Assembly: GCA_903860995.1 (NCBI GenBank) | Contig: CAIOSS010000583.1 | Span: 1-6,538 of the forward strand | DNA: 6,538 nt | Origin: an uncultured delta proteobacterium | Lineage (GTDB): Bacteria; Myxococcota_A; Polyangia; Polyangiales; Ga0077539 | Reading direction: 5' to 3' | Shown: positions 6,403 to 6,538 of the stretch, one piece after another | How positions within the stretch are numbered: the stretch's first letter is position 1 | Layout: each line of letters starts with the position of its first letter | Notes under the pieces: model-generated | What the model was told of the DNA's origin: nothing | The model's database searches: none | What the model saw: only the letters and a program-made list of their open reading frames with translations | Program-made: the position numbers and the translations under genes

Positions 6403-6538
6403 ATGATGATCCTTGATCGACGTGGTTTCGGCGCTCTCCTGCTCGCGGCGACGGCGTCGCTGGCCGCCGCCCCGGCGCTGGCGCAGCCGACCCCGGCGGG
6501 GCCGGACCCGCGGCGGTGGGTCGAGGGGCGCCTCGGCG
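6403..6538 (+). CDS. Exported protein with Tat-like signal peptide (N-terminal fragment, runs off the right edge)
   Basis: Only 45 residues are visible. They begin with a twin-arginine-like n-region, LDRRGFGALLLA (residues 4-15), followed by an Ala/Leu-rich hydrophobic core and a probable signal peptidase I site after PALA (24-27), before Gln28. The mature part starts QPTPAGPDPRRWVEGRLG. The RRxF pattern suggests Tat export, though a Sec signal with a twin-Arg start cannot be excluded. The DPxxWVE-like mature start is faintly reminiscent of periplasmic lipid-binding MlaC-type proteins, but this is far too short to name a family. The gene lies 250 bp after the ligase-like gene with its own strong ribosome-binding site, so it is probably a separate transcription unit. 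Confidence 0.8.
   Translation, partial: MMILDRRGFGALLLAATASLAAAPALAQPTPAGPDPRRWVEGRLG

Noticed and set aside
1..6538. tRNA, rRNA, CRISPR arrays, insertion sequences, attachment sites
   Set aside because: I saw no repeat-spacer periodicity, transposase motifs, terminal inverted repeats or tRNA-like cloverleaf sequence on either strand.

Overview
The window is very GC-rich (about 70% or more by eye), with codon third positions almost always G or C. Together with the protein types, this suggests a high-GC Gram-negative bacterium, plausibly a myxobacterium (Myxococcota/Deltaproteobacteria). That placement is inference; the window holds no rRNA or other phylogenetic marker.

Layout. At the left edge, on the minus strand, is the N-terminal part of a two-CBS-domain protein (1-328), which runs off the window. 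A divergent intergenic region of 180 bp (329-508) follows and contains a strong GC hairpin. Five plus-strand genes then run tightly packed from 509 to 6152: a FemAB-type acyl/aminoacyl transferase-like protein (XrtA/PEP-CTERM-associated type), a DUF3473-type polysaccharide deacetylase, a GT4-like glycosyltransferase, an uncharacterised protein that looks like a divergent deacetylase-fold enzyme, and a multi-spanning O-antigen ligase/polymerase-like membrane protein. Spacings are 22, 10, -4 and 33 nt, consistent with one operon. After a 250-bp gap holding a nine-G tract and a possible sigma-54 element, a further plus-strand gene starts at 6403 behind a clear Shine-Dalgarno sequence. It encodes a Tat-like signal peptide and is cut by the right edge.

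How they may work together. The five genes read as an accessory block of an exopolysaccharide or envelope-glycan locus. The glycosyltransferase would extend a lipid-linked glycan in the cytoplasm, the ligase-like protein would polymerise or transfer it at the periplasmic face, and the deacetylase(s) and FemAB-like protein would modify the sugars or add a substituent. Three of the five (FemAB-like, DUF3473 deacetylase, O-ligase) resemble families that travel with exosortase A (XrtA) loci. No exosortase, PEP-CTERM protein, chain-length regulator or Wza-like exporter is visible here, so those partners must lie outside the window or be absent.

Most noteworthy are the uncharacterised 368-residue protein, which carries conserved-looking His/Asp motifs and is translationally coupled to the glycosyltransferase, and the absence of Shine-Dalgarno sequences before all five operon genes while both flanking genes have them.
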